From: an uncultured Lachnospiraceae bacterium | GTDB lineage: Bacteria > Bacillota > Clostridia > Lachnospirales > Lachnospiraceae | Direction: 5' to 3' | Length of the DNA stretch: 12,436 nucleotides | NCBI GenBank assembly: GCA_946537585.1 | Contig: CAMNFX010000019.1 | Coordinates: forward strand, 1-12,436 | Shown here: piece after piece, positions 6,016-12,436 of the stretch | Layout of the letters: each line of letters begins with the position of its first letter | Position numbering within the stretch: position 1 is the first letter of the stretch | Notes under the pieces: model-generated | Databases searched by the model: none | What the model was told of the DNA's origin: nothing | The model's input: the letters and a program-made list of their open reading frames with translations, nothing else | Position numbers and translations under genes: made by a program

Positions 6016-7995
6016 TCAGTCGTTTAGGAGCTTGCGGATCTCGGTAAGCTTGTCTCTTAAGCGGATGGCTTCCTCGAAGTTCAGTTCCGCGGCAGCGGCC
6101 CGCATCTGCTTTGACAGCGTTGCCGACAGAGCCTTCAGCTCGCGCGGGCTCATGGATTCGATGTCCTTCTCCGCGCGGCTTCCTGTATCGGAAGCTGCTT
6201 TGGAAATCGTCATCAGCTCGCGGACAGCCTTTCGGATCGAGACAGGAGTGATATCATGCTCGACATTGTAGGCGTTCTGGATCTCCCGGCGGCGGTTGGT
6301 CTCATCGATCGCACGCTGCATGGATTCGGTAATGCTGTCGGCGTACATGATCACGTGACCGTCAACATTACGGGCGGCGCGCCCGATGGTCTGGATCAGG
6401 GAGGTCTCGCTTCTGAGGAAGCCCTCCTTGTCAGCGTCAAGTATTGCAACCAGTGAGACCTCGGGTATATCGAGGCCTTCTCTTAACAGGTTGATGCCGA
6501 CCAGGACGTCGAACACATTAAGGCGCATATCCCGGATGATCTGGCTTCTTTCCAGCGTGTCCACATCCGAGTGGAGGTAACGGACCCGGATGCCTGTATC
6601 CTGCATGTACTTGGTCAGGTCCTCCGCCATCTTTTTGGTCAGTGTGGTGACCAGCACCTTATAACCCTTTTCGGTCTCCTTATGGATCTGGGAAATGAGG
6701 TCATCGATCTGTCCCTCGACCGGATGGATCTCGACCGGCGGATCCAGAAGCCCGGTAGGACGGATGATCTGTTCTGTCCGCAGCAGCTCGTGATCCGATT
6801 CGTAGGGGCCGGGCGTTGCGGAAACAAAGAGCATCTGGTCGATCCTGGTCTCAAACTCCTCGAAGTTCAGGGGACGGTTATCGAGAGCGGACGGCAGGCG
6901 GAAGCCGTAATCCACCAGCACCATCTTGCGGGAATGGTCGCCGGCATACATGCCCCGGATCTGCGGGAGCGTGATATGGGACTCGTCGATGATGATCAGG
7001 AAGTCCTTCGGAAAATAGTCCATCAGGGTATACGGCGGAGCTCCGGCAGGGGAGCCTGCGAGATGCCGTGAATAGTTCTCGATGCCGGAGCAGATGCCGG
7101 TTTCACGGAGCATCTCCACATCAAAGCTTGTGCGCTCACCGATGCGCTGTGCTTCGATGAGACGGTCTTCAGACGTGAAGAAGCGCACCCGCTCCTCCAT
7201 TTCCTCCAGGATCGCGTCACAGGCCCGTTCCATCTGTTCCTTCGGAACAACATAATGAGAGGCGGGGAACACGATGCAGTGGTTCAGACTTGCCTTGACG
7301 TGTCCCGTCACGGAATCAAAGGAGGAGATACGGTCGATCTCATCTCCGAAAAACTCTATGCGGTAGGCCTCTCCTCCGGAATAGGAGGGGTAGATCTCGA
7401 GCACATCTCCGTGAACACGGAAGGAGCCGCGCTTAAAGTCCATTTCATTGCGCATATACTGCATATCCACGAGACGCCGCATGATGTCCCGCATATCATG
7501 GGTCTGGCCGGGACGCAGAGAGACCGTCATGTTTTTATAGTCGATCGGTGAACCGAGTCCGTAGATACAGGAGACGGAAGCGATAATGATCACGTCATCC
7601 CGCTCCGACAGGGCGGCCGTAGCGGAGTGGCGGAGCTTGTCGATCTCGTCGTTGATCGCGGAATCCTTTTCAATATAGGTATCTGTCGAGGGCACGTATG
7701 CCTCGGGCTGATAGTAATCATAATAGGAAACGAAGTACTCCACCGCATTTTCGGGAAAGTATTCCTTGAATTCGCCGTACAGCTGTGCCGCAAGGGTCTT
7801 GTTATGCGCGATGATCAGTGTCGGCTTTTTCAGCTCGCGGATCACGTTGGCCATGGTAAAGGTCTTGCCCGAACCGGTGGCGCCTAAAAGGGTCTGGAAC
7901 TGGTTGCCGGCCCGAAAGCCATCCACCAGCTCCCGGATCGCCTGGGGCTGGTCTCCGGTCGGCTCATATTCGGAATGCAGGATGAATTCTGCCAT
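6016..7995 (-). CDS. uvrB: excinuclease ABC subunit B (UvrB)
   Basis: A 659-aa nucleotide-excision-repair helicase, full length for the family. UvrB is loaded by UvrA, verifies the lesion by inserting its beta-hairpin between the strands, and recruits UvrC. Visible features are the Walker A motif GATGSGKT (38-45), the Tyr-rich beta-hairpin starting [10 protein letters not shown] (91-100), the Walker B DESH (337-340), helicase motifs V-VI including [10 protein letters not shown] and QTIGRAARN, and the C-terminal UVR motif (about 623-659, [10 protein letters not shown]) that contacts UvrC. The ATG at 7995 is preceded by GAGGTGAT, an excellent ribosome site. It is convergent with the secreted-protein operon (7 bp between stops) and divergent from gpmI. 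No uvrA or uvrC lies in the window. Confidence 0.98.
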   Translation of the reverse strand: MAEFILHSEYEPTGDQPQAIRELVDGFRAGNQFQTLLGATGSGKTFTMANVIRELKKPTLIIAHNKTLAAQLYGEFKEYFPENAVEYFVSYYDYYQPEAYVPSTDTYIEKDSAINDEIDKLRHSATAALSERDDVIIIASVSCIYGLGSPIDYKNMTVSLRPGQTHDMRDIMRRLVDMQYMRNEMDFKRGSFRVHGDVLEIYPSYSGGEAYRIEFFGDEIDRISSFDSVTGHVKASLNHCIVFPASHYVVPKEQMERACDAILEEMEERVRFFTSEDRLIEAQRIGERTSFDVEMLRETGICSGIENYSRHLAGSPAGAPPYTLMDYFPKDFLIIIDESHITLPQIRGMYAGDHSRKMVLVDYGFRLPSALDNRPLNFEEFETRIDQMLFVSATPGPYESDHELLRTEQIIRPTGLLDPPVEIHPVEGQIDDLISQIHKETEKGYKVLVTTLTKKMAEDLTKYMQDTGIRVRYLHSDVDTLERSQIIRDMRLNVFDVLVGINLLREGLDIPEVSLVAILDADKEGFLRSETSLIQTIGRAARNVDGHVIMYADSITESMQRAIDETNRRREIQNAYNVEHDITPVSIRKAVRELMTISKAASDTGSRAEKDIESMSPRELKALSATLSKQMRAAAAELNFEEAIRLRDKLTEIRKLLND

Positions 7996-7998
7996 AGA

Positions 7999-8006
7999 TC
8001 ACCTCA
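7999..8006 (-). promoter_or_regulatory. ribosome binding site of uvrB
   Basis: Read on the minus strand, GAGGTGAT lies 3-4 nt before the ATG and extends the match to the 16S anti-Shine-Dalgarno tail (AGGTGATCT). It fixes the start codon at 7995. Confidence 0.8.
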
Positions 8007-8040
8007 TGTTTTCGTAGTGGTCTTCCGGGTTTCTGGAAGC

Positions 8041-8069
8041 ACCGTACTGCATTTAAGCAGCCTTGTCAA
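8041..8069 (-). promoter_or_regulatory. candidate promoter of uvrB
   Basis: On the minus strand, a perfect -35 TTGACA (8069-8064) is followed by a 17-nt spacer and TACGGT (8046-8041). The -10 keeps the three most conserved positions (T, A and final T) but is otherwise weak. Transcription would start about 39 nt before the ATG. No GAAC-N4-GTTC LexA box occurs anywhere in 7996-8262, so SOS control of the usual Gram-positive kind is not evident. Confidence 0.45.
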
Positions 8070-8078
8070 ATGTCCTGA

Positions 8079-8102
8079 AAAAAGAAAGCAGGCTTTCTTT
8101 TT
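8079..8102. terminator. symmetrical A/T-armed hairpin between divergent promoters
   Basis: AAAAAGAAAG (8079-8088) and CTTTCTTTTT (8093-8102) form a perfect 10-bp stem with a CAGG loop. The arms end in A- and T-runs, so it has the shape of a bidirectional terminator. It sits between the uvrB and gpmI promoters, where no gene needs ending. It may insulate the two promoters from upstream or antisense transcription. Its function is inferred from shape only. Confidence 0.4.
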
Positions 8103-8156
8103 CGTCCGTTTTCCAGGAGCTTATAGTGAAGTATATCATAAGTGCATGGAATCGGC

Positions 8157-8186
8157 TTTACTTATTTCCTGATATTGTGCTATGAT
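8157..8186 (+). promoter_or_regulatory. candidate promoter of gpmI, extended -10
   Basis: The -10 box TATGAT (8181-8186) is directly preceded by TGC, giving an extended -10. A partial -35, TTTACT (8157-8162), lies 18 nt upstream. The transcript would begin near 8193 and have a leader of about 79 nt. The leader contains a perfect GGGCAG-GTATG-CTGCCC hairpin (8232-8248) shortly before the AGGTG ribosome site. Confidence 0.55.
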
Positions 8187-8271
8187 TGTGGGCGGTGTAT
8201 TCCAGCCGGAAAAGCTGAATGATTAGAATCCGGGCAGGTATGCTGCCCTGTATAAAACAGAGGTGAGAAGA

Positions 8272-9813
8272 ATGGGAAAAAGACCAGCAGTTTTGGTGAT
8301 TATGGACGGACTGGGACTCCGTGAGGAAAGAGAGAACAACGCGGTAGCAATGGCGAATACGCCGAACCTGGACCGCCTGATGAAGGAGTGCCCCTTTGTA
8401 AAGGGCTATGCTTCCGGACTGGCAGTAGGTCTGCCGGACGGACAGATGGGCAACTCCGAGGTCGGACACCTGAATATGGGCGCGGGAAGGATCATCTATC
8501 AGGAGCTGACCCGTATTACCAAGAGCATAGAAGACGGAGATTTCTTCCGCAATCCGGCACTGATGGAAAGCGTGGAGAACTGCCGCAAATACGGCACGGC
8601 GCTGCATCTGATGGGACTTCTGTCCGACGGCGGCGTACACAGCCACATTACCCACCTGTACGGACTTCTGGAGCTTGCAAAACGCGAAGGCCTGAAGAAG
8701 GTCTATGTTCACTGCTTCATGGACGGCCGTGACACGCCTCCGCAGAGCGGCATCGGCTATGTGAAGGCTCTCGAGGAAAAGATGGCAGAGATCGGTGTGG
8801 GCGAGATCGCGACGATCAGCGGCAGATACTATGCCATGGACCGCGACAAGAACTATGACCGTATTGAAAAGGCATGGAATGCCCTGACGAAGGGAACCGG
8901 CATTGAGAAACCGTCTGCAGAGGCAATCATGAATGATTCTTATGCCGAGGGCGTGACCGATGAGTTTATCGTTCCGTCCGTAGTCGTAAAGAACGGCAGA
9001 CCGACCGCCGTGATCGGAGAGCATGATTCCATCGTCTTCTTCAACTTCCGTCCGGACAGAGCCAGACAGATCTCCAGAGCCTTCTGTGATGAGGAGTTTA
9101 CAGGCTTTGACCGCGGACCGAGATTCCCGGTGCAGTATACCTGCTTTACGGATTACGACGAGACGATCGCAAACAAAACCGTCGCGTTTGTAAAGGAAGA
9201 GATCACCAACACCTTCGGCGAGTACATTGCGGCTAATCATCTGAAGCAGCTGCGCATTGCCGAAACGGAAAAATACGCGCATGTCACCTTCTTCTTCAAC
9301 GGCGGCATCGAGACGCCCGCGGAGGGTGAGGACCGGATCCTGGTTCCTTCCCCGAAGGAGGTCCCGACCTATGACCTGAAGCCGGAAATGAGCGCTCCCG
9401 AGGTCTGTGAAAAGCTTTGCGAAGCGATCCGCGAGGATAAGTACGATGTGATCATCTGTAATTTCGCAAACTCAGACATGGTCGGACACACCGGCGTTCT
9501 GGAGGCTGCCATCAAGGCGGTGGAAACCGTGGATACCTGTGTCGGCAAGGTCTGCGACGCAGTGAAGGAGATGGACGGCGTTATGTTCATCTGCGCGGAC
9601 CATGGTAATTCCGATGTAATGGTGGATCCTGCAACCGGTACGCCGCATACGGCGCATACGACCAATCCGGTTCCGTTTATCCTCTTTAATGCGGATCCTC
9701 AGTACAAGCTCAGAGAGAATGGGGTCCTGGCGGATATCGCGCCGACCATGTTAGAGCTCATGGGCCTTCCGCAGCCGGCGGAGATGACCGGAAAGTCGCT
9801 GCTTATGAAGTGA
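8272..9813 (+). CDS. gpmI: 2,3-bisphosphoglycerate-independent phosphoglycerate mutase
   Basis: A 513-aa cytoplasmic glycolytic enzyme that interconverts 3- and 2-phosphoglycerate using two manganese ions and a phosphoserine intermediate. It belongs to the alkaline-phosphatase superfamily. Starting at ATG 8272 puts Asp12 (IMDG), the nucleophile Ser62 (GNSEVGH) and His123 (GGVHSH) at the numbers known for the Bacillus enzyme. AGGTG lies 6 nt upstream. The in-frame GTG at 8263 overlaps that ribosome site and is rejected. Further signatures are FFNFRPDRARQ, FFNGGIETPAEGED, the metal-binding NSDMVGHTG and ADHGNSD, and PHTAHTTNPVPF near the C-terminus. Length is normal and all key residues are present. 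It is monocistronic, with its own promoter and a terminator at 9902-9937; no other glycolytic gene is adjacent. Confidence 0.98.
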   Translation: MGKRPAVLVIMDGLGLREERENNAVAMANTPNLDRLMKECPFVKGYASGLAVGLPDGQMGNSEVGHLNMGAGRIIYQELTRITKSIEDGDFFRNPALMESVENCRKYGTALHLMGLLSDGGVHSHITHLYGLLELAKREGLKKVYVHCFMDGRDTPPQSGIGYVKALEEKMAEIGVGEIATISGRYYAMDRDKNYDRIEKAWNALTKGTGIEKPSAEAIMNDSYAEGVTDEFIVPSVVVKNGRPTAVIGEHDSIVFFNFRPDRARQISRAFCDEEFTGFDRGPRFPVQYTCFTDYDETIANKTVAFVKEEITNTFGEYIAANHLKQLRIAETEKYAHVTFFFNGGIETPAEGEDRILVPSPKEVPTYDLKPEMSAPEVCEKLCEAIREDKYDVIICNFANSDMVGHTGVLEAAIKAVETVDTCVGKVCDAVKEMDGVMFICADHGNSDVMVDPATGTPHTAHTTNPVPFILFNADPQYKLRENGVLADIAPTMLELMGLPQPAEMTGKSLLMK

Positions 9814-9832
9814 TTTTCTTTAAAAAGTTTAT

Positions 9833-9875
9833 CCTGCGGCGATTCGCATGCAGGGACACTCCGCTTTTGAAGCGG
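9833..9875 (+). other. two stem-loops in the gpmI 3' region
   Basis: CCTGC (9833-9837) pairs with GCAGG (9850-9854), with an inner GCG/CGC stem. Next, CCGCTT (9861-9866) pairs with AAGCGG (9870-9875) around a TTG loop. Neither is followed by a T-run (the second is followed by five A), so they are not terminators. They may protect the 3' end of the gpmI transcript. Confidence 0.45.
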
Positions 9876-9901
9876 AAAAATGAAATATACATTTTAAATG
9901 A

Positions 9902-9937
9902 CCGCCCGATGTATACAGCACCGGGCGGCCGTTTTTT
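9902..9937 (+). terminator. rho-independent terminator of gpmI, possible pseudoknot
   Basis: CCGCCCG (9902-9908) pairs with CGGGCGG (9922-9928), followed by CCG and six T residues (9932-9937). The loop is unusually large (13 nt). Its first seven bases, ATGTATA (9909-9915), are the exact complement of TATACAT at 9886-9892, so an H-type pseudoknot with two adjoining 7-bp stems is possible. The comEC start codon lies only 39 nt beyond the T-run, and no convincing separate comEC promoter is seen. Confidence 0.8.
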
Positions 9938-9963
9938 AGCTGCCTTCCGGGAAGGTGATTGAC

Positions 9964-9968
9964 GGAGG
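9964..9968 (+). promoter_or_regulatory. ribosome binding site that decides the comEC start
   Basis: A perfect GGAGG core lies 7 nt before the TTG at 9976. The longer in-frame reading from GTG at 9955 would have this site inside the coding sequence and has no properly spaced site of its own. The TTG start is therefore preferred. Confidence 0.75.
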
Positions 9969-9975
9969 CGGACGA

Positions 9976-12324
9976 TTGAAACGACCCTTATTATATGCTG
10001 CGCTGGCTGTCCTTGCGGGAACCTTAGCGGCGCTTCCCGAAGCAGCTCTGCTTCTTAAAGCGGCAGTGCTTTTCGGACTGGCGGGACTCCTTATAAAGAC
10101 TCCGGGGCGGAAAACAAGGCTGGCGGCTGCGGTCCTTATGGGAGTGATGTTTACGCTTGGCTTCCTCCGGGCAGCCAAAGTCAGCGCAGGCTTTCATACA
10201 CCGGAGGCGGAGGCTTTCTTTTCGCGCTATGAAGCCACCAATCCTGGGCAGTTTGATTATGCGCTTTACCTGAAGGGACAGGGGATCGGGAATGAAGCTG
10301 AATTAAATGCATCCTGGGAAGACCGTAAAAAAGACGGAGAAGAAAGTGAAAGGGCTGCAGCCGGAAAGCAGGCAAAGCTCAGACCAAAGGCTATACGGGA
10401 GAGCATTACGGACAGCTTTGATGCCGGCTTTCTTCCCTCGGATGCGGCCGTGCTGAAGGCGGTCCTGCTCGGACAGAAGGAGGATCTTGACGAAGATATC
10501 AGAGATCTCTATCAGAGTGCGGGGATCTCCCATCTGCTTGCAGTCAGCGGGTTGCATGTGAGCATGATCGGTATGGGGGTCTTCGGGCTTTTCCGGAAAC
10601 GAAAGGCCGGAAGAAAGGCAGCCGGCCTTGCTGCCTCCGTGTCTGTGATCCTGTATCTCATCCTGATCGGTGCTCCGGGTTCTTCTCAGAGAGCCGGCAT
10701 CATGCTGCTTCTAAGCTTTGCCGCAGGGGGTGCGGGCCGAAGCTATGATATGCTTTCCGCAGTATTTCTCGCGCTGATCCTGATGGTCCTCAGACACCCG
10801 TATCGGATCTTTCAGAGCGGGTTTCAGCTCTCCTTCGGAGCGGTATTTGCCATCGCCCTGGTCAGCAGCGAGATCATCCGGAGAGCAGAACGGCTGAAGG
10901 CAGCAGGCTCCTTCCGGAACGGATACGCAAAACGAATCGGAAGGGCTTACAGACTGTCTTCCGGGACAAAGACCCTGATCGTCGGTGCTTCCATACAGCT
11001 GACGATGCTTCCGATCATCCTCTGGCATTATTTTACGTTCCCTGTCTACGGCTGCCTTCTGAATCTTCTTGTGATCCCGCTGATGGCCGGCGTATTGTTT
11101 TCCGGGCTGGCAGTGCTTGCAGTACTTTATTTAAAGGCAGGGATCCTGGCCGTGATGACCGGCACCTGCGCGATGCGGCCGGGCATCTTAAGCGCAGCCG
11201 CCGCGGCTCCCGCACATTATATCCTTGAGCTGTATGCGCGCTTATCACGGCTCAGTCTCCGCCTGCCGAACGCGGTCGTACTGGTGGGAAGGCCCGGGCT
11301 GTGGCAGATCCTGGTCTATTATCTCCTTCTTGGGCTGGCACTGACAGTCCTGCTTCCTGCGGGAAGGAAGCAAAGAGAAAACACTTCTAAAAGGGCGCCG
11401 CTCCGCCTCGCCGCTTTTTTCCTGCTGATGATACCGGCAAGCTTTACGCTGAGACATCTAAGACCCAAGGGGGTGACGGTCACGATGGCCGATGTCGGCC
11501 AGGGAGACGGGTTTCTGATCGAGACAAAAGAAAACACGGTCCTGATCGACTGCGGATCTTCAAGCAACCATCGTCTTGGGGAGAGGGTGCTTGTGCCCCT
11601 GCTCAGATCCAGGGGGATCGACAGGGTCGATATGGCCATCGTGAGCCATGCGGATCAGGACCACATCAGCGGCCTTGAGTACCTGCTGACGGAAGATGCC
11701 GGAGAAAGCATCGGCTCCCTTGTGCTGCCCGGACCCGCCCGGGAACATGAAAAGTATCAGCAGCTGGTCAGCAGTTATAAGGCACTGAAAAGCAAAGATA
11801 TATCTGATACAGACGAAATACATCAGAAAACAGATAAAAAATTCGAAGAAGACAGCATTATTTATCTGAGCAACGGGGAGACAATCTTATCAGATCCGTA
11901 TATGAAGCTTTACTGCCTCTATGCCGGAGACGGTTCCGATCCGGAGGATGTCAACCGGCATTCCGGGGCGATCATGCTCGAAAGCGGACGCTTCTGCATG
12001 CTTTTTACCGGGGATATGCCGTCGGCCGATGAGCCGGAGGTCTGCCGCCGTTTTAAGGAAGCCTGTCCGGGGAAACAGGTCACGGTACTGAAAGCGGCTC
12101 ATCACGGAAGCGCATCCTCCACATCTGAGGAGCTTCTGAGAACGGTCTGCCCCGGATATGCCCTGATCTCCGCAGGCAGAAACAACCGCTACGGTCATCC
12201 TGCGGAGGAAACGCTTGAGAGACTTGCAGAGTTTGATGTCAAAGTGCTTGAAACCGCCCGGTCGGGAGCAGTGGAGATCCATGTCAGGAAAAACGCATTC
12301 AGGATACGGCGGTTTCTTTTCTGA
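9976..12324 (+). CDS. comEC: ComEC/Rec2-family DNA-uptake channel protein
   Basis: A 782-aa polytopic membrane protein from the TTG at 9976. ComEC carries incoming single-stranded DNA across the membrane during transformation. Order of parts: hydrophobic N-terminus (about 1-65); a short stretch ending in NPGQFDYALYLKGQGI (89-104); the competence domain with AGISHLLAVSGLHV (182-195) and QSGFQLSFGAVFAI; several more helices to about 495; and a C-terminal metallo-beta-lactamase-like domain with VGQGDG, HADQDH (558-563), TGD (678-680) and AHHGS (708-712). The metal-binding motif is intact, so the nuclease-like domain may be active. The OB-fold region (DUF4131) normally ahead of the NPG-FDY segment appears to be missing. 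Many anaerobes keep comEC without demonstrated competence, so use in transformation is uncertain. No comEA or other competence gene is in the window. Confidence 0.93.
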   Translation: MKRPLLYAALAVLAGTLAALPEAALLLKAAVLFGLAGLLIKTPGRKTRLAAAVLMGVMFTLGFLRAAKVSAGFHTPEAEAFFSRYEATNPGQFDYALYLKGQGIGNEAELNASWEDRKKDGEESERAAAGKQAKLRPKAIRESITDSFDAGFLPSDAAVLKAVLLGQKEDLDEDIRDLYQSAGISHLLAVSGLHVSMIGMGVFGLFRKRKAGRKAAGLAASVSVILYLILIGAPGSSQRAGIMLLLSFAAGGAGRSYDMLSAVFLALILMVLRHPYRIFQSGFQLSFGAVFAIALVSSEIIRRAERLKAAGSFRNGYAKRIGRAYRLSSGTKTLIVGASIQLTMLPIILWHYFTFPVYGCLLNLLVIPLMAGVLFSGLAVLAVLYLKAGILAVMTGTCAMRPGILSAAAAAPAHYILELYARLSRLSLRLPNAVVLVGRPGLWQILVYYLLLGLALTVLLPAGRKQRENTSKRAPLRLAAFFLLMIPASFTLRHLRPKGVTVTMADVGQGDGFLIETKENTVLIDCGSSSNHRLGERVLVPLLRSRGIDRVDMAIVSHADQDHISGLEYLLTEDAGESIGSLVLPGPAREHEKYQQLVSSYKALKSKDISDTDEIHQKTDKKFEEDSIIYLSNGETILSDPYMKLYCLYAGDGSDPEDVNRHSGAIMLESGRFCMLFTGDMPSADEPEVCRRFKEACPGKQVTVLKAAHHGSASSTSEELLRTVCPGYALISAGRNNRYGHPAEETLERLAEFDVKVLETARSGAVEIHVRKNAFRIRRFLF

Positions 12325-12340
12325 CCGTCGCGGGTGCGCC

Positions 12341-12369
12341 TTGTAAAATCCTGCGGCATCGGCTAAGAT
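12341..12369 (+). promoter_or_regulatory. weak candidate promoter after comEC
   Basis: TTGTAA (12341-12346), a 17-nt spacer and TAAGAT (12364-12369) give a possible sigma-A promoter pointing out of the window. Both boxes deviate from consensus and no downstream gene is visible to support it. Confidence 0.25.
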
Positions 12370-12384
12370 ATACAATAGTTCAGC

Positions 12385-12436
12385 ACCCATGAAAGCTGGG
12401 TAGTTTTCAGATGAAAAGCTCGCTTTACAGATGAAA
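12385..12436. repeat. degenerate short repeats at the right edge
   Basis: ATGAAA recurs at 12389, 12411 and 12431 (steps of 22 and 20 nt), each of the first two followed by GCT or AGCT. The 9-mer CAGATGAAA is exact at 12408-12416 and 12428-12436. The series is cut by the window end, so it may be the start of a tandem repeat. ACCCA-7 nt-TGGGT (12385-12401) could form a small hairpin followed by TTTT, a poor terminator candidate for comEC. Nothing coding is seen in 12325-12436. Confidence 0.35.

Noticed and set aside
6571..7071. A plus-strand open frame (166 codons) opposite uvrB
   Set aside because: uvrB is certain on the other strand, and the frame shows no motif, signal or ribosome site.
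7996..8262. A LexA (SOS) box expected before uvrB
   Set aside because: Neither GAAC nor GTTC occurs in this region, so no Gram-positive LexA site is present.
8263..8271. GTG at 8263 as the gpmI start
   Set aside because: It overlaps the AGGTG ribosome site, and only the ATG at 8272 places the catalytic Ser at position 62.
8158..9282. A long minus-strand open frame (374 codons) opposite gpmI
   Set aside because: It lies antisense to a gpmI with every catalytic residue intact, has no recognisable domain, and is explained by codon bias of the real gene.
9861..9880. CCGCTT/AAGCGG hairpin as a terminator for gpmI
   Set aside because: It is followed by A residues rather than T. The T-tailed stem at 9902-9937 is the better terminator.
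9955..9975. GTG at 9955 as the comEC start
   Set aside because: The perfect GGAGG would then lie inside the gene. The TTG at 9976 has it at ideal spacing, and the extra seven residues add nothing to the membrane helix.

Overview
The window looks like a chromosomal segment of a low-GC-phylum (Firmicutes) anaerobe of the Clostridia, most probably Lachnospiraceae or a close relative. The reasons are a moderate GC content with sigma-A-type promoters, GGAGG/AGGTGA-type ribosome sites, an ER-type (SipW) signal peptidase, and Clostridia-like UvrB, GpmI and ComEC proteins. The genus cannot be named from sequence alone. No tRNA, rRNA, CRISPR array, insertion sequence or phage gene is visible.

Layout. 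Positions 1-160 hold the end of an unseen upstream unit: a long hairpin (28-63) and a strong rho-independent terminator (128-160). A near-consensus promoter (207-235) follows, flanked and overlapped by two AAGTWACTT palindromes. It leads into six tightly packed plus-strand genes (327-6008), all encoding exported or membrane proteins. In order they are: a secreted protein with cell-wall-binding-type repeats; a SipW-type signal peptidase; a TasA/camelysin-like protein with a SipW-type signal peptide; a second protein with such a signal; a secreted protein with an InlB/Flg_new-like repeat and an Ig-like domain; and a secreted protein with a Cys/His cluster. Four of the five junctions overlap (23, 34, 35 and 4 nt). 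The fifth junction carries a GC-rich hairpin just before the TasA-like gene.

The operon converges on uvrB (minus strand, 6016-7995), with only 7 bp between the two stop codons. uvrB is divergent from gpmI (8272-9813), the cofactor-independent phosphoglycerate mutase. A structured 3' region with a terminator that could also fold as a pseudoknot separates gpmI from comEC (9976-12324, TTG start), the DNA-uptake channel and metallo-hydrolase. The last 112 bp are non-coding and end in short degenerate repeats cut by the window edge.

How the parts fit. The 327-6008 block reads as a self-contained surface-matrix or fibre locus. SipW would process at least the two proteins with SipW-type signals. 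The TasA-like protein would be the fibre subunit. The first protein, which couples a beta-rich domain to wall-binding repeats, could be the anchor. The last two proteins would be accessory or tip components. This is inference from gene content and family knowledge. uvrB, gpmI and comEC are ordinary housekeeping or competence genes, apart from an apparently missing OB-fold region in ComEC.
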